This document shows, one piece after another, positions 26,606 to 35,463 of a DNA stretch of 64,000 nt. The position numbers and the translations under genes were made by a program. The notes beneath the pieces were generated by a model that worked only from the letters and a program-made list of their open reading frames with translations, searched no databases and was not told where the DNA came from. The DNA comes from Hoeflea_A sp965216535 (GTDB taxonomy: Bacteria; Pseudomonadota; Alphaproteobacteria; Rhizobiales; Rhizobiaceae), in assembly GCA_965216535.1 (NCBI GenBank), contig OZ244175.1:1240001-1304000 (forward strand). The letters run 5' to 3'. Positions within the stretch are counted from its first letter, which is position 1. Every line of letters begins with the position of its first letter.

Positions 26606-27338
26606 ACCCCGGCAGAGCCGCCCGGTCCGAGTGGCCGAGGAGATCAAGCTGTGGGTGGTCGAGCAGGGCCTGCAGGCCGGCGACCGGTTGCCGAGCGAAC
26701 CGGAGCTGATCGAGCGGTTCGGCATGGCCAAGGGAACGATCCGCGAAGCCATGCGCATCCTTGAAGCCCAGGGACTGATCAAGACACGAACTGGCCCAGG
26801 TGGCGGCAGCTTCGTGCATGCGGTTTCTGAAGAACGGGCCCGCGCCCTCCTCGGCAATTACTTCTACTTCAAGAACCTGACGATCGCAGACATCTACCAG
26901 CTGCGGCGGGTGTTGGAGCCGGAACTGGCGGCTTCTTTAGCCGGCCAATTGCCGGAAGAGGTGTTGCAGGCGCTGGAAGCCAACATCGCCACCTATGCCA
27001 GTCCCGCGAAGACCCTTGACGAGGAGCGGGAACAGCATGTCGCCTCGCTACGCTTTCACGCATTGCTGGCCGAGCAGGCCGGCAATGACCTGCTGGGCTT
27101 CCTGATCGGTTTCATGGTCAACATGCTCTCCGACCTGACGGTTTACCGAAAGCTCTATTCACCACCGAACATCGAATTGTGGGCCAAGGGTCTCGACTAC
27201 CAGATGCGGCTGGTGGAGGCCCTGCGCGCGGGTGACGGCAAGGCCGCGCGTCGGATCATGAGCGATCACATGAAGACGGCGCAGGCGCTGATGGAGGGTC
27301 AGGAAGCAGAGATGATGCGCAGGTTCCTGTCGGAATAA
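26550..27338 (+). CDS. GntR/FadR-family (FCD) regulator of the peptide ABC operon
   Basis: This 262-residue regulator has a winged helix at about residues 28-92 (LPSEPELIERFGMAKGTIREAMRILEAQGLI) and a C-terminal all-helical FCD domain (YQLRRVLEPELAASLAG to the end). The start is uncertain: TTG at 26550 follows GGAGG by nine bases, while TTG at 26574 follows GGGAG by nine. Both lie inside the end of the DppF gene, so the gene overlaps it and is in the operon. The likely target is the pair of AATTTATCATGATAAATT sites at 21122-21166, giving autoregulation. Confidence 0.85.
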   Translation: MNDWEKTNLQPATTRTNPEPRQSRPVRVAEEIKLWVVEQGLQAGDRLPSEPELIERFGMAKGTIREAMRILEAQGLIKTRTGPGGGSFVHAVSEERARALLGNYFYFKNLTIADIYQLRRVLEPELAASLAGQLPEEVLQALEANIATYASPAKTLDEEREQHVASLRFHALLAEQAGNDLLGFLIGFMVNMLSDLTVYRKLYSPPNIELWAKGLDYQMRLVEALRAGDGKAARRIMSDHMKTAQALMEGQEAEMMRRFLSE

Positions 27339-27443
27339 CGAACTGTTTCACTGCATTACCGGTGGTGAAATCGCGGCGGATGCACTAACCTTCTTGGGGG
27401 TGCGATCGGGCAGGCCGTGTTTTCCGATGGGGTGCAGGCGACC

Positions 27444-28898
27444 ATGGGCCGCAAGCTTTTTGTTCTACTCGTCTATCTGTGCGCAGTAATCTGGCTTGGC
27501 AGCGCGGCCGTTGCCGCTGAGTCTTCGACATCCGCCGAGACAACCACGCCGCAGGTCGGTGACTTTTCCACCATGCGCTCAAATGGTGCGGTGCGAGTCC
27601 TCGTTCCCTATTCGATAACCGGCTATCATCTGGATCGCCGGCGCCCGCATGGCATCTACTACGATTACATGCAGGCGTTTGAAAAATACATCAATCGCTC
27701 TGTAAAGAAGCGCGCCGACAGGACCAAGATCGTGTTGTTGCCAACAAGCCGCGATCGATTGCTGGACCGCCTCGTCAAGGGGCATGGCGACCTGGCGGTG
27801 GCAGGCCTCACGGTTATCCCGGAACGCAAAAAGCTGGTGGATTTTTCCGATCCGGTTCGCTCCGGCGTGACCGAAGTGGTGGTCACCGGTAGCGATGTGC
27901 CGGATATCAAGGATGTGATGGATTTGTCGGGATGGCAGATCCATGTGCGCAAGTCGTCCAGCCATTTCGAGAGCCTGAGCGCCATAAACGAACGCCTGAA
28001 GAAAGCCGGCAAACCTTTAATAGTCATCGTTCCCGTCGACGAAGTGATCGAGGACGAAGACCTGCTCGAAATGGTCCACACAGGCATTGTCACCGCGATT
28101 GTTGTCGACGACTACAAGGGGCAATTGTGGTCGGACGAATTCAGCAGCATCAAGCTGCACACCGAGGCCCCGGTGCGAGAAAGCGCGAACATCGCCTGGG
28201 CATTTCGCAAAAACAGCCCGGAATTCGAAGCCGAGATCAACGCTTTCGTCAAGAAGGAAGATCCGGGCAAGAAATACGGGTCGGTCCCGCGCAGGCGCTA
28301 CTTTTCGGAGATCGACCGGCTGGACAATCCGAACACGCCGAAATTCCAGAAGGCGTTTGAGACCTACCAGCCGCTGTTCGAAACCTATGGCAAGAAGTAC
28401 GACATCGATCCGATGCTGCTCGCCGCCCAGGCCTTTCAGGAATCGAAATTCAACCCAAGAGCTCGCAGTCGGGTCGGTGCGGTGGGGCTGATGCAGCTGA
28501 TGCCGCGTACTGCCCGCAGCCGCGAAGTCGGCATCAAGAACTACCGGACGGCGGAGGGCAGCATCGAGGCCGGCGCCAAATACATGCGTTTCCTGGCCGA
28601 TCATTATTTCGATGATCCTGAGATCGACGATCTCAACCGGATCCTGTTGTCATTTGCCGGCTACAATGCCGGCCCTTCGCGCGTCTCCAGGGTTCGCAAG
28701 AAGGCCGAGGATCCGAATATCTGGTTCGACAGCGTTGAATGGCAGGTTGCCCGCGCCGCTGGCATCCAGCCCGTTCACTACGTGAAATACATCTACATCT
28801 ACCATACGATCTTCAGCGGCATGGCTGATGAGAAGGGCGCTGACAACACTGCTGCGGCCCCAAGCGGTTCAGCGAAAGAGCCAAAGGCGAGCGATTGA
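27444..28898 (+). CDS. MltF-like lytic transglycosylase with a periplasmic binding domain
   Basis: This 484-residue envelope protein has an N-terminal signal (MGRKLFVLLVYLCAVIWLGS, cleavage near residue 25). A type-3 solute-binding domain covers about residues 47-275 (DLAVAGLTVIPERKKLVDFS). An SLT transglycosylase domain covers about 305-470, with catalytic Glu333 (FQESKFNP) and GAVGLMQLMPRTA. This is the MltF layout: the binding domain senses muropeptides and regulates cleavage of peptidoglycan. No lipobox Cys is seen, so anchoring is unclear. The ATG at 27444 opens directly into the signal peptide; a GTG at 27417 adds nine unrelated residues. Confidence 0.88.
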   Translation: MGRKLFVLLVYLCAVIWLGSAAVAAESSTSAETTTPQVGDFSTMRSNGAVRVLVPYSITGYHLDRRRPHGIYYDYMQAFEKYINRSVKKRADRTKIVLLPTSRDRLLDRLVKGHGDLAVAGLTVIPERKKLVDFSDPVRSGVTEVVVTGSDVPDIKDVMDLSGWQIHVRKSSSHFESLSAINERLKKAGKPLIVIVPVDEVIEDEDLLEMVHTGIVTAIVVDDYKGQLWSDEFSSIKLHTEAPVRESANIAWAFRKNSPEFEAEINAFVKKEDPGKKYGSVPRRRYFSEIDRLDNPNTPKFQKAFETYQPLFETYGKKYDIDPMLLAAQAFQESKFNPRARSRVGAVGLMQLMPRTARSREVGIKNYRTAEGSIEAGAKYMRFLADHYFDDPEIDDLNRILLSFAGYNAGPSRVSRVRKKAEDPNIWFDSVEWQVARAAGIQPVHYVKYIYIYHTIFSGMADEKGADNTAAAPSGSAKEPKASD

Positions 28899-28927
28899 CC
28901 GATACGAGAGCTTCGCGCGTCTGACCT

Positions 28928-30082
28928 TCAAGCGATTTCCAGAAGGTCGTGGTAGAGCGACCGTGTATTCTCCGGCGTCATCTCCACGGGATTACCACCG
29001 CCGCTCGGATCGACCAGCGCGCTGGCAACCATGCGGTCGACATCCGGATCCGTCACGCCCAGGGCGGCCAGGTTTTCCGGGATGCCGATGGTCGCATTCA
29101 AATTGCCGACAAAGTCATAGAATCCGTCGAAGCCGCCATCGATGCCGAGATAGGCGGCGGCCAGGGCCAGCTTGTCTTCGATCGCCGGACGATTGAATCG
29201 CAGGACGGCCTGCATGACAACGGCGTTGGTGGTGCCGTGATGGGTGTTGTGGTGCGCGCCGACAGGGTGGCTGACCGCATGAATGGCGCCGAGACCCTTC
29301 TGAAAAGCGGTCGCGCCCATCATGGCGGCCGACATCATGTGGGCACGCGCTTCCAGGTCGTCCGGGGTCGCATGGGCGCGGGGCAGGTTCTCCTTGACCA
29401 GGCGCATGCCCTCCAGAGCTATGCCCTGGCTCATCGGATGGTAGTGCGGCGAGCAGAAGGCCTCCAGGCAGTGGGCGAAAGCGTCCATGCCGGTGCCGGC
29501 GGTAATCGCCGGCGGCATGCCGACGGTCAGTTCCGGGTCGGCAATGGACACCGATGGCAGCACTTTGGGGTGGAAGATGATCTTCTTTTCGTGCGTTGCG
29601 GAATTGGTGACCACCGAGGCGCGACCGACTTCCGAACCGGTCCCGGCGGTCGTCGGAACGGCGACATTGGGATAGATGGCATCGGCGTCGGCACGGGTCC
29701 ACCGGTCGCCGATATCCTCGAAGTCCCAGACCGGCCGGGTCTGGTTCGCCATGAAGGCCACCATCTTGCCAAGGTCCAGGCCGGAGCCGCCGCCGAAGGC
29801 GACGACACCGTCATGACCGCCCTGTTTGAAGGCGGCAATGCCCTCGGCGAGATTGACGTCACTTGGGTTCGGGTCGACGTCACTGAAGAGGGCCCTGCCG
29901 AGGCCAGCAGCCTCGAGAATGTCGAGCGCTCCTGCCGTGATCGGAAGGCCGGCAAGGCCGCGATCGGTGACCAGCAGAGGCTTGGTGATGCCGGCGGCGG
30001 CGCAGGCTTCGGGCAGTTCGGCGATACGTCCGGCGCCGAAACGGATGGCGGTGGGGTAGGACCAGTTGGCGGTGAGCGTCAT
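28928..30082 (-). CDS. Iron-containing alcohol dehydrogenase
   Basis: This 384-residue group III alcohol dehydrogenase has the NAD(P) motif GGGSGLDLGKM near residue 98 and TTAGTGSEV near residue 144. The metal ligands lie in DPELTVGMPP, AFAHCLEAF, AIHAVSHPVG and HHNTHHG (one Asp and three His). It oxidises an alcohol to an aldehyde, or the reverse. It is last in a minus-strand series after a GS-like ligase and TRAP genes, 69 bp after the ligase, so its substrate is probably an alcohol-bearing compound taken up by that transporter. Confidence 0.9.
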   Translation of the reverse strand: MTLTANWSYPTAIRFGAGRIAELPEACAAAGITKPLLVTDRGLAGLPITAGALDILEAAGLGRALFSDVDPNPSDVNLAEGIAAFKQGGHDGVVAFGGGSGLDLGKMVAFMANQTRPVWDFEDIGDRWTRADADAIYPNVAVPTTAGTGSEVGRASVVTNSATHEKKIIFHPKVLPSVSIADPELTVGMPPAITAGTGMDAFAHCLEAFCSPHYHPMSQGIALEGMRLVKENLPRAHATPDDLEARAHMMSAAMMGATAFQKGLGAIHAVSHPVGAHHNTHHGTTNAVVMQAVLRFNRPAIEDKLALAAAYLGIDGGFDGFYDFVGNLNATIGIPENLAALGVTDPDVDRMVASALVDPSGGGNPVEMTPENTRSLYHDLLEIA

Positions 30083-30151
30083 GTGGTCTGCTCTTCTCTT
30101 ACGGGTTGGAAATGGGGGCAGGTGCCTTAACGGTCGGGAACCCGGCCATGA

Positions 30152-31504
30152 TCAGGCTCTTTCGAAACCGCGGGCGACTTCCCAGTCGGTTACGACCCGG
30201 TCGAACTCTTCCTGTTCCCACTCGGCGCAGCGGACGTAGTGGGCGACAACGTCGTCGCCCATCGCCGATTTGAGCATGGCCGAACCGCGCAGGCATTCGG
30301 TGGCCGCGCGCAGCGTGGGCGGAATGTCGGGTGCTTCGGCCGCGTCATAAATGTCACCAGTGGTTGGCGGCGCAAGCGTCAGCTTTTCCTCGATGCCGGC
30401 AATACCGGCGGCCAGCTGGGCCGCCAGCGCCAGGTAGGGATTGATGTCGGAGCCGCCGATGCGGCATTCGATCCGGACACCGGATGTGCCTTCTCCGCAC
30501 AGCCTGTAACCGGCCGTGCGGTTGTCGATGGACCAGACCGACTTGGTCGGAGCGAAAGTGCCCTTGGCAAAACGCTTGTAGCTGTTCACGTAAGGCGCCA
30601 GGAACACCATGATATCGGCGGTGTATTTCAGCAGCCCGGCAACGTAGTGGCGCATCAGATCCGACATGCCGTGATCGGCGCCGGCGTCCTGGAAGGCATT
30701 GCCGCCATCGTGCCAAAGCGACTGATGGATATGGGACGAGCTGCCGACGCGCCGGTGGTCCCATTTCGGCAGAAAGGTTGCCGCGTGGCCGTTCATCCAG
30801 GCGATTTCCTTGACGGCATGCTTGGCGATGGTGTGATGGTCCGCGCAGGCCAGCGCCTCCGCATAGCGGATGTTCAACTCTTCCTGGCCGGCCTCGGCCT
30901 CGCCCTTGGAGTTTTCCACCGGCACGCCCATGGCGTAGAGGTGATTGCGCAGCGGCCGCATGACCGCCTCTTCCTTGGTGGTCTGGAAGATGTGGTAGTC
31001 TTCATTGTAGCCGCTGATCGGCTCCAGGTCGCGATAGCCGCTCTTGCGGATCTCGTCGAAACTCTTCTCGAACAGGAAGAACTCCAGCTCGGTCGCCATG
31101 ACGGGCGAGAGACCTAATTCCGCGAGCCGCTCGATCTGGCGCTTGAGGACGGTGCGCGGCGCGTGCGGCACCAGGTCATGGGTGTGGTGGTCGAGAACAT
31201 CGCACAGAACCAGTGCCGTGCCTTCCAACCAGGGAACCGTCCGCAACGTCGACAGATCCGGTTTCATGACATAATCGCCATAGCCGGATTCCCAACTGGT
31301 CGATGCGTATCCGTCCGGGGTCGCCATTTCCAGGTCGGTGGCCAGCAGGTAGTCGCAGCAATGGGTTTCTTCCCAGGCGCTGTCGACGAAATGCCGGGCG
31401 ACGAAGCGTTTGCCCATCAGCCGGCCCTGCATGTCGACAAGGCAGGCGAGTACGGTGTCGATCGTGCCGTCGGCGACGGCGGCTTTGAGTTCGTCGAAGG
31501 TCAT
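30152..31504 (-). CDS. Glutamine synthetase-like gamma-glutamyl-amine ligase (PuuA/GlnA-type)
   Basis: This 450-residue ATP-dependent ligase has the GS beta-grasp N-terminus and the catalytic domain: ATELEFFLF near residue 137, ENSKGEAEAGQEELNIRY, HIHQSLW near residue 260 and RIECRIGGSDINPYLALAA near residue 346. Divergent motifs and the context fit the branch that joins glutamate to amines (gamma-glutamyl-putrescine, -ethanolamide, -isopropylamide) rather than housekeeping GS. The ATG at 31504 follows a GGAA site by seven bases; an ATG at 31516 is an alternative. It sits between the TRAP genes and an iron alcohol dehydrogenase. Confidence 0.85.
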   Translation of the reverse strand: MTFDELKAAVADGTIDTVLACLVDMQGRLMGKRFVARHFVDSAWEETHCCDYLLATDLEMATPDGYASTSWESGYGDYVMKPDLSTLRTVPWLEGTALVLCDVLDHHTHDLVPHAPRTVLKRQIERLAELGLSPVMATELEFFLFEKSFDEIRKSGYRDLEPISGYNEDYHIFQTTKEEAVMRPLRNHLYAMGVPVENSKGEAEAGQEELNIRYAEALACADHHTIAKHAVKEIAWMNGHAATFLPKWDHRRVGSSSHIHQSLWHDGGNAFQDAGADHGMSDLMRHYVAGLLKYTADIMVFLAPYVNSYKRFAKGTFAPTKSVWSIDNRTAGYRLCGEGTSGVRIECRIGGSDINPYLALAAQLAAGIAGIEEKLTLAPPTTGDIYDAAEAPDIPPTLRAATECLRGSAMLKSAMGDDVVAHYVRCAEWEQEEFDRVVTDWEVARGFERA

Positions 31505-31526
31505 GATCGGTTCCATCGATGGTGTT

Positions 31527-31552
31527 GCGGGGCAGGCAAAGACCCGCCCCGC
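31527..31552 (-). promoter_or_regulatory. Intercistronic hairpin after the second TRAP binding-protein gene
   Basis: GCGGGGC (31527-31533) and GCCCCGC (31546-31552) form a 7-bp GC stem with a 12-base loop in the short gap between the dctP-type stop (31562) and the GS-like start. No T-run follows on the minus strand. It resembles the hairpins after the two other binding-protein genes in this window. Confidence 0.5.
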
Positions 31553-31561
31553 AGGATAACA

Positions 31562-32596
31562 CTAGCTGTAGCGATAGGGCCTGCCAGCTTTCTGCATGTC
31601 ATCATTATACTTGCGGAAGATCTCGACAACCTTGGCCTTGGTCGGGCTCTCGGCGGCGATTTCGTCCCAGAACTTGACGGCGGCCTGTTCGACCTGAGCC
31701 CATTCTTCGTCCGGAATGGTGGTCAGTTTCAGCTTCGTGCCGTGGACGCGCAGGTTGGCTTCGCCACCCCAGTACCACCATTGGCGATAGTAGTGCGACT
31801 GGTCCATGGCCATCTGCAGCATCACCTTCAGGTGCTCGGGCAGCTCATTCCAGCGCTCCATGTTGGCGAAGAAGGAACCGGCCCAGGCGCCGGAGACGTT
31901 GTTGGTGAGGAAGTAGTTTGTCACATCGGCCCAACCGACCGTGTAGTCCTCGGTGATGCCCGACCAGGCAATACCGTCGAGCTCGCCGGTCTGAACGGCG
32001 ACCTCGATGTCTTCCCAGGGCAGTGTCACCGGCACCACGCCGAACTGCGACAGGAAACGACCGGCCGTCGGGAAGGTGAAGACCCGCTTGCCCTTCAGGT
32101 CTGCCAGGCTGTTGATCGGGTCCTTGGTGGCAAAGTGACAGGGGTCCCAAGCGCCGGCTGAGATGTGCTTGACGCCGACCGCCGAATATTCTTCGTCCCA
32201 GATCTCCTTCAGGCCGTACTGGTTGAACAGGACCGGAACGTCGAGTGAATAGCGGGATGCGAAGGGGAAGTAGCCGCCGAAGACAGTGACTTCGGTTGGC
32301 GAGGCCATGGAGTCGTCGTCCGACTGGACGGCGTCAATGGTGCCCTTCTGCATGGCACGAAACAGCTCGCCGGTCGGAACAAGCTGGTCGGCAAAGAACA
32401 GCTCGATTTCCATCTGGCCTGCTGCGGCGGTGTTGAAGGCGTCGATAGACGGCTTGATCACATGCTCGGCGAGTGCCGGCCCGGCATAGGTCTGCATGCG
32501 CCACTTGATCGGCGCCTGGGCCTTGACGGCGGGTGCGGCAAGGGTGGCGGCGCCGGCAATGCCGGCGGTCTTCAGGAAATTACGTCGTGACGTCAT
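31562..32596 (-). CDS. TRAP transporter substrate-binding protein (DctP type, Tat-exported)
   Basis: This 344-residue periplasmic protein has a twin-arginine signal (SRRNFLKTAGIAGAATLAA, residues 3-21), so it is probably folded before export. The DctP core is visible: FFADQLVPTGELFRAMQKG, the region LKGKRVFTFPTAGRFLSQFGV near residue 180 with the carboxylate-binding Arg, and LPWEDIEVAVQTGELDG. The ATG at 32596 has GGAGGA upstream; the longer frame to 33112 is shadow sequence. The ligand is unknown; neighbours suggest an amine- or alcohol-bearing acid. Confidence 0.9.
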   Translation of the reverse strand: MTSRRNFLKTAGIAGAATLAAPAVKAQAPIKWRMQTYAGPALAEHVIKPSIDAFNTAAAGQMEIELFFADQLVPTGELFRAMQKGTIDAVQSDDDSMASPTEVTVFGGYFPFASRYSLDVPVLFNQYGLKEIWDEEYSAVGVKHISAGAWDPCHFATKDPINSLADLKGKRVFTFPTAGRFLSQFGVVPVTLPWEDIEVAVQTGELDGIAWSGITEDYTVGWADVTNYFLTNNVSGAWAGSFFANMERWNELPEHLKVMLQMAMDQSHYYRQWWYWGGEANLRVHGTKLKLTTIPDEEWAQVEQAAVKFWDEIAAESPTKAKVVEIFRKYNDDMQKAGRPYRYS

Positions 32597-32655
32597 GTCG
32601 TCCTCCGATTTCTTCGTTGTGATTTTGGCATTCCCGCTCCTTAGCGGAGTTCTTG

Positions 32656-33978
32656 TCAGTTCCCGTAAACGGTTTCTGGGAGCCAGAGCGCGATCTGCGG
32701 GAACAGCATGATCAGCGCCAGGCAGGCGATCATCACTCCGACGAAGGGAATGATGGAGCTGTAGATGTCGGAAAGCCTGATCTCCGGCGGCGCCATGGCG
32801 CGCATCAGGAACAGGTTGTAGCCAAAGGGTGGCGTCATGTAGGCGATCTGTGTGGTGATGGTGTAGAGCACGCCGTACCAGATCAGATCGAAACCGAGCA
32901 CCTTGACCAGCGGTACGTAGAGCGGCGCGACGATGACGAGCATCGCCGTGTCGTCGAGGAAGGTGCCCATGATTAGGAAGCTGAGCTGCATCAGGATGAG
33001 GATCATCCACGGGTCGAGCCCGAGCTGCTCGGTGAACAGGTTGTCGATCGCCTTGACGGCGCCCAGACCGTCGAAGACAGCACCGAAACCCAATGCCGCC
33101 AGGATGATCCACATGAACATGCAGGAGATCGCCAGGGTCTGTCTGGTACTGTTTTCAAACACTTCACGGGTCATGCGGCCACGCAGGACAGCCGCGGCAA
33201 ATGCGGTGATGGCGCCGATGGCGGAGCTCTCGACCAGCGACGTCCAGCCGTTGACGAACGGAACCATCATGGCTGCGAAGATCGCCAGTGGCAGGATGCC
33301 GGCTTGCAGCAGTTTGACTTTTTCAGCGCGAGGCATGGTGCGCGCTTCGTCTTTCAGCACCGGTCCGAGCGATGGCTGAAAGTGGCAGCGGACGGCGATG
33401 TAGAGGATGAACAGGCCGGCCATCAGCAGACCCGGCACCACCCCGGCCAGCCACAGTTGACCGACCGGCTGACGCGCAATCATGGCATAGAGCACCAATA
33501 CGACTGAGGGTGGCACCAGGATGCCGAGCGACGATCCGGCCTGGATTACGCCGGTCACCATGCGTTTGTCGTAACCGCGGCGAAGCAGTTCCGGCAGGGC
33601 GATGGTCGCGCCGATTGCCATGCCGGCAACCGACAGGCCGTTCATCGCCGAGACCAGCACCATCAGTCCGATCGTGCCGATGGCGAGGCCACCGCGGACC
33701 GGACCCATCCAGACATGGAACATCCGGTAGAGGTCGTCGGCCAGTTTCGATTCCGACAGGACATAGCCCATGAAGATGAACATCGGCAGCGTCAGCAGCG
33801 GATACCACTTCATCAGCTTCATGCCGGCCGAAAACGGGATGTCCTGGCCGCCGGTGCCCCAAAGAGCCAGTGCGGCGATGGCCGCAACCGCTCCAATGGC
33901 GCCGAAGACCCGCTGCCCGGTGAACAGCATCAGCATCATGGATGCGAACATGAAGATGGCGATCATCTCATGCGACAT
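32656..33978 (-). CDS. TRAP transporter large permease (DctM)
   Basis: This 440-residue inner-membrane protein has about twelve segments and the DctM motifs GLSVAGMAIGATIALPELLRRGY, ILVPPSVVLVLYAMIARQ and YMTPPFGYNLFLMRAMAPPE. It is the sodium-coupled translocation subunit. The ATG at 33978 overlaps the DctQ gene end by 11 bp; an upstream in-frame start at 34017 lies deeper in dctQ and adds unrelated residues. It works with the DctQ and DctP products on either side. Confidence 0.92.
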   Translation of the reverse strand: MSHEMIAIFMFASMMLMLFTGQRVFGAIGAVAAIAALALWGTGGQDIPFSAGMKLMKWYPLLTLPMFIFMGYVLSESKLADDLYRMFHVWMGPVRGGLAIGTIGLMVLVSAMNGLSVAGMAIGATIALPELLRRGYDKRMVTGVIQAGSSLGILVPPSVVLVLYAMIARQPVGQLWLAGVVPGLLMAGLFILYIAVRCHFQPSLGPVLKDEARTMPRAEKVKLLQAGILPLAIFAAMMVPFVNGWTSLVESSAIGAITAFAAAVLRGRMTREVFENSTRQTLAISCMFMWIILAALGFGAVFDGLGAVKAIDNLFTEQLGLDPWMILILMQLSFLIMGTFLDDTAMLVIVAPLYVPLVKVLGFDLIWYGVLYTITTQIAYMTPPFGYNLFLMRAMAPPEIRLSDIYSSIIPFVGVMIACLALIMLFPQIALWLPETVYGN

Positions 33979-34585
33979 CGGCCGGGCGCCCCCATGAATA
34001 ACCCTTGATACAGGCAATGTCCTTGAACAGCTCGGACACCGCCTGCAACAGCATCAGGAAAAAGCCGATGCACATGATCGTTTTTATCGGCCACAAGAAA
34101 GGCCGCCAGGCCGTAGGGCTGCGTTCCGCCCGACCGATCACCTCGCTGGCAGCTTCCGGACCGCCGGTCAGAAACGCGCCGGCAAGTCCGGCGAAATAGG
34201 CTATTGGGTCGTCGCCCCAATAACCCAGGGAATAGGCTGTCGAGCCGAGGCCTCCATAGAGGAGCACGCCGAGGTAGATGATCAGGAACAGCACGGTGAA
34301 GGAATCGAACCAGGCCTTCTTGCGGGCATTCCAGGACCCGTAGAACAGGTCCATGCGCACGTTGGAGCCAAGCTGGATCGAATAGGGGCCGCCCATGATG
34401 TAGTAGGCCACCATGGCGAATTGGGCGGTTTCCAGGGTCCACAAGGACGGCAGGAAGAAGGTCTTCGAAATAGAAGACCAGAGCAGGACTGCCATCATTA
34501 CGAAGAGGCCGTACATCATGATCCGGCCGATGCGGTAATTGACCGCGTCGACCACGCCGACATAGGCCGCCATGGCCCGGCTCAT
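33968..34585 (-). CDS. TRAP transporter small permease (DctQ)
   Basis: This 205-residue inner-membrane protein has four to five hydrophobic segments and the DctQ-typical SIQLGSNVRMDLFYGSWNARKKAWFD in the first loop. There is an insertion between the third and last segments (YFAGLAGAFLTGGPEAASEVIGRAERSPTAWR, shown here as a position of about residues 130-165), longer than in many DctQ proteins. The ATG at 34585 overlaps the amidohydrolase stop by 4 bp, so it is translationally coupled to it. Confidence 0.88.
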   Translation of the reverse strand: MSRAMAAYVGVVDAVNYRIGRIMMYGLFVMMAVLLWSSISKTFFLPSLWTLETAQFAMVAYYIMGGPYSIQLGSNVRMDLFYGSWNARKKAWFDSFTVLFLIIYLGVLLYGGLGSTAYSLGYWGDDPIAYFAGLAGAFLTGGPEAASEVIGRAERSPTAWRPFLWPIKTIMCIGFFLMLLQAVSELFKDIACIKGYSWGRPADVA

Positions 34586-35325
34586 GGGGATGTCTCCAGG
34601 TCGGCAATGGCCGCCTGCACCCATCCGGCCAGCAGTTCCGCCATTTCTGCCTGCCTTTGCGGCGTGTCGATCAGATCGTTGCGGATCTCGATCATCACGT
34701 TGGCCAGGCCGTTACTGGATCCGTGCAGGTTGAGGGTGTGAGAGACGCCGTCGTCGGGTCCGTAGGGCTCGTTCAGCCGGACTTGCATGTCGGTGAAGCG
34801 CTCTGCGATCGCCATCATCGCGGCGGCGAGACGCGGATCGACTCCGTGAAGAATGCCGATTTCCGTCGTTCGCTTGCGGCCGTGATAAATCGGGGTGAAG
34901 CTGTGAATGGTCACCAGCGCGGCGCCCGTGGAAGCCTTCGCAACCTCCTGTTCCAGGCATTTGCGGAAGGGCTGGTAGACCTTTTCCACGCGCTCCCTGA
35001 GAGCTTTATCGGAAAGGTCGGTGTTGCCGGGGATGGCGACTATCTCGCTGACGGCGGGAACAGCGTCTTTGGCATTGGGTGGCCGATTGCAATCATAGAC
35101 CAACCGAGACACGCAACCGACGACCAGAGGTGCGTTCAGGGTTCGGCTGAGCGTTTCGGCGACACCCAGTGCGCCGGGGTCCCATGCCACATGACTGCGG
35201 CGGGCGGCTTCATCCAGGCCCAAATCATTGAAGACGGGCGGGATCCAGTTGGAAGCGTGTTCGCAAACCAGCAGCAGGCGACGATCGCCGGCCTCGTTGA
35301 GCACCGCCACGACCTGATCCGGCAT
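34582..35325 (-). CDS. N-formylglutamate amidohydrolase family protein
   Basis: This 247-residue hydrolase has the family motifs LLLVCEHASNWIPP near residue 17 (metal-binding Glu-His), AWDPGALGVAE, SRLVYDCNRPP and VTIHSFTPIYHGRKR. HutG2-type enzymes split N-formylglutamate; relatives act on other N-acyl or amide compounds. There are no hut genes nearby. It is first in the operon with TRAP genes and a GS-like ligase, so it may hydrolyse a glutamyl or related amide. The ATG at 35325 was preferred because a TTGACA/AATTAT promoter (35388-35359) would start transcription near 35351, which excludes the upstream ATGs at 35352 and 35433. Confidence 0.85.
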   Translation of the reverse strand: MPDQVVAVLNEAGDRRLLLVCEHASNWIPPVFNDLGLDEAARRSHVAWDPGALGVAETLSRTLNAPLVVGCVSRLVYDCNRPPNAKDAVPAVSEIVAIPGNTDLSDKALRERVEKVYQPFRKCLEQEVAKASTGAALVTIHSFTPIYHGRKRTTEIGILHGVDPRLAAAMMAIAERFTDMQVRLNEPYGPDDGVSHTLNLHGSSNGLANVMIEIRNDLIDTPQRQAEMAELLAGWVQAAIADLETSP

Positions 35326-35351
35326 CACTTCATTCTGCTCTTCCAACAGCA

Positions 35352-35413
35352 TGTGAAAATAATTCTTCACACTTGGGGCGGCTGTCAATATAGTTACTGA
35401 AAAATTTTCTTCA
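35352..35413. promoter_or_regulatory. RpiR-type operator pair and promoter, divergent region
   Basis: TGTGAAAATAATTCTTCACA (35352-35371) has 6-bp inverted ends. Its core TGAAAATAATTCTTCA (35354-35369) is echoed by TGAAAAATTTTCTTCA at 35398-35413, 44 bp away. On the minus strand TTGACA (35388-35383) and AATTAT (35364-35359) with an 18-bp spacer form a promoter whose -10 lies inside the first site. TGAAA-type AT-rich palindromes are typical for RpiR-family regulators, and such a gene starts at 35464. Confidence 0.62.
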
Positions 35414-35463
35414 CACGCGGTCGCCATGGGCATCGATTCTTCAACCTGAAAGGGACCGAGGCG

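Noticed and set aside
27346..27370. TTTCAC/GTGAAA inverted repeat after the GntR gene as a terminator
   Set aside because: The stem is only 6 bp with a 13-base loop and no T-run, too weak to call.
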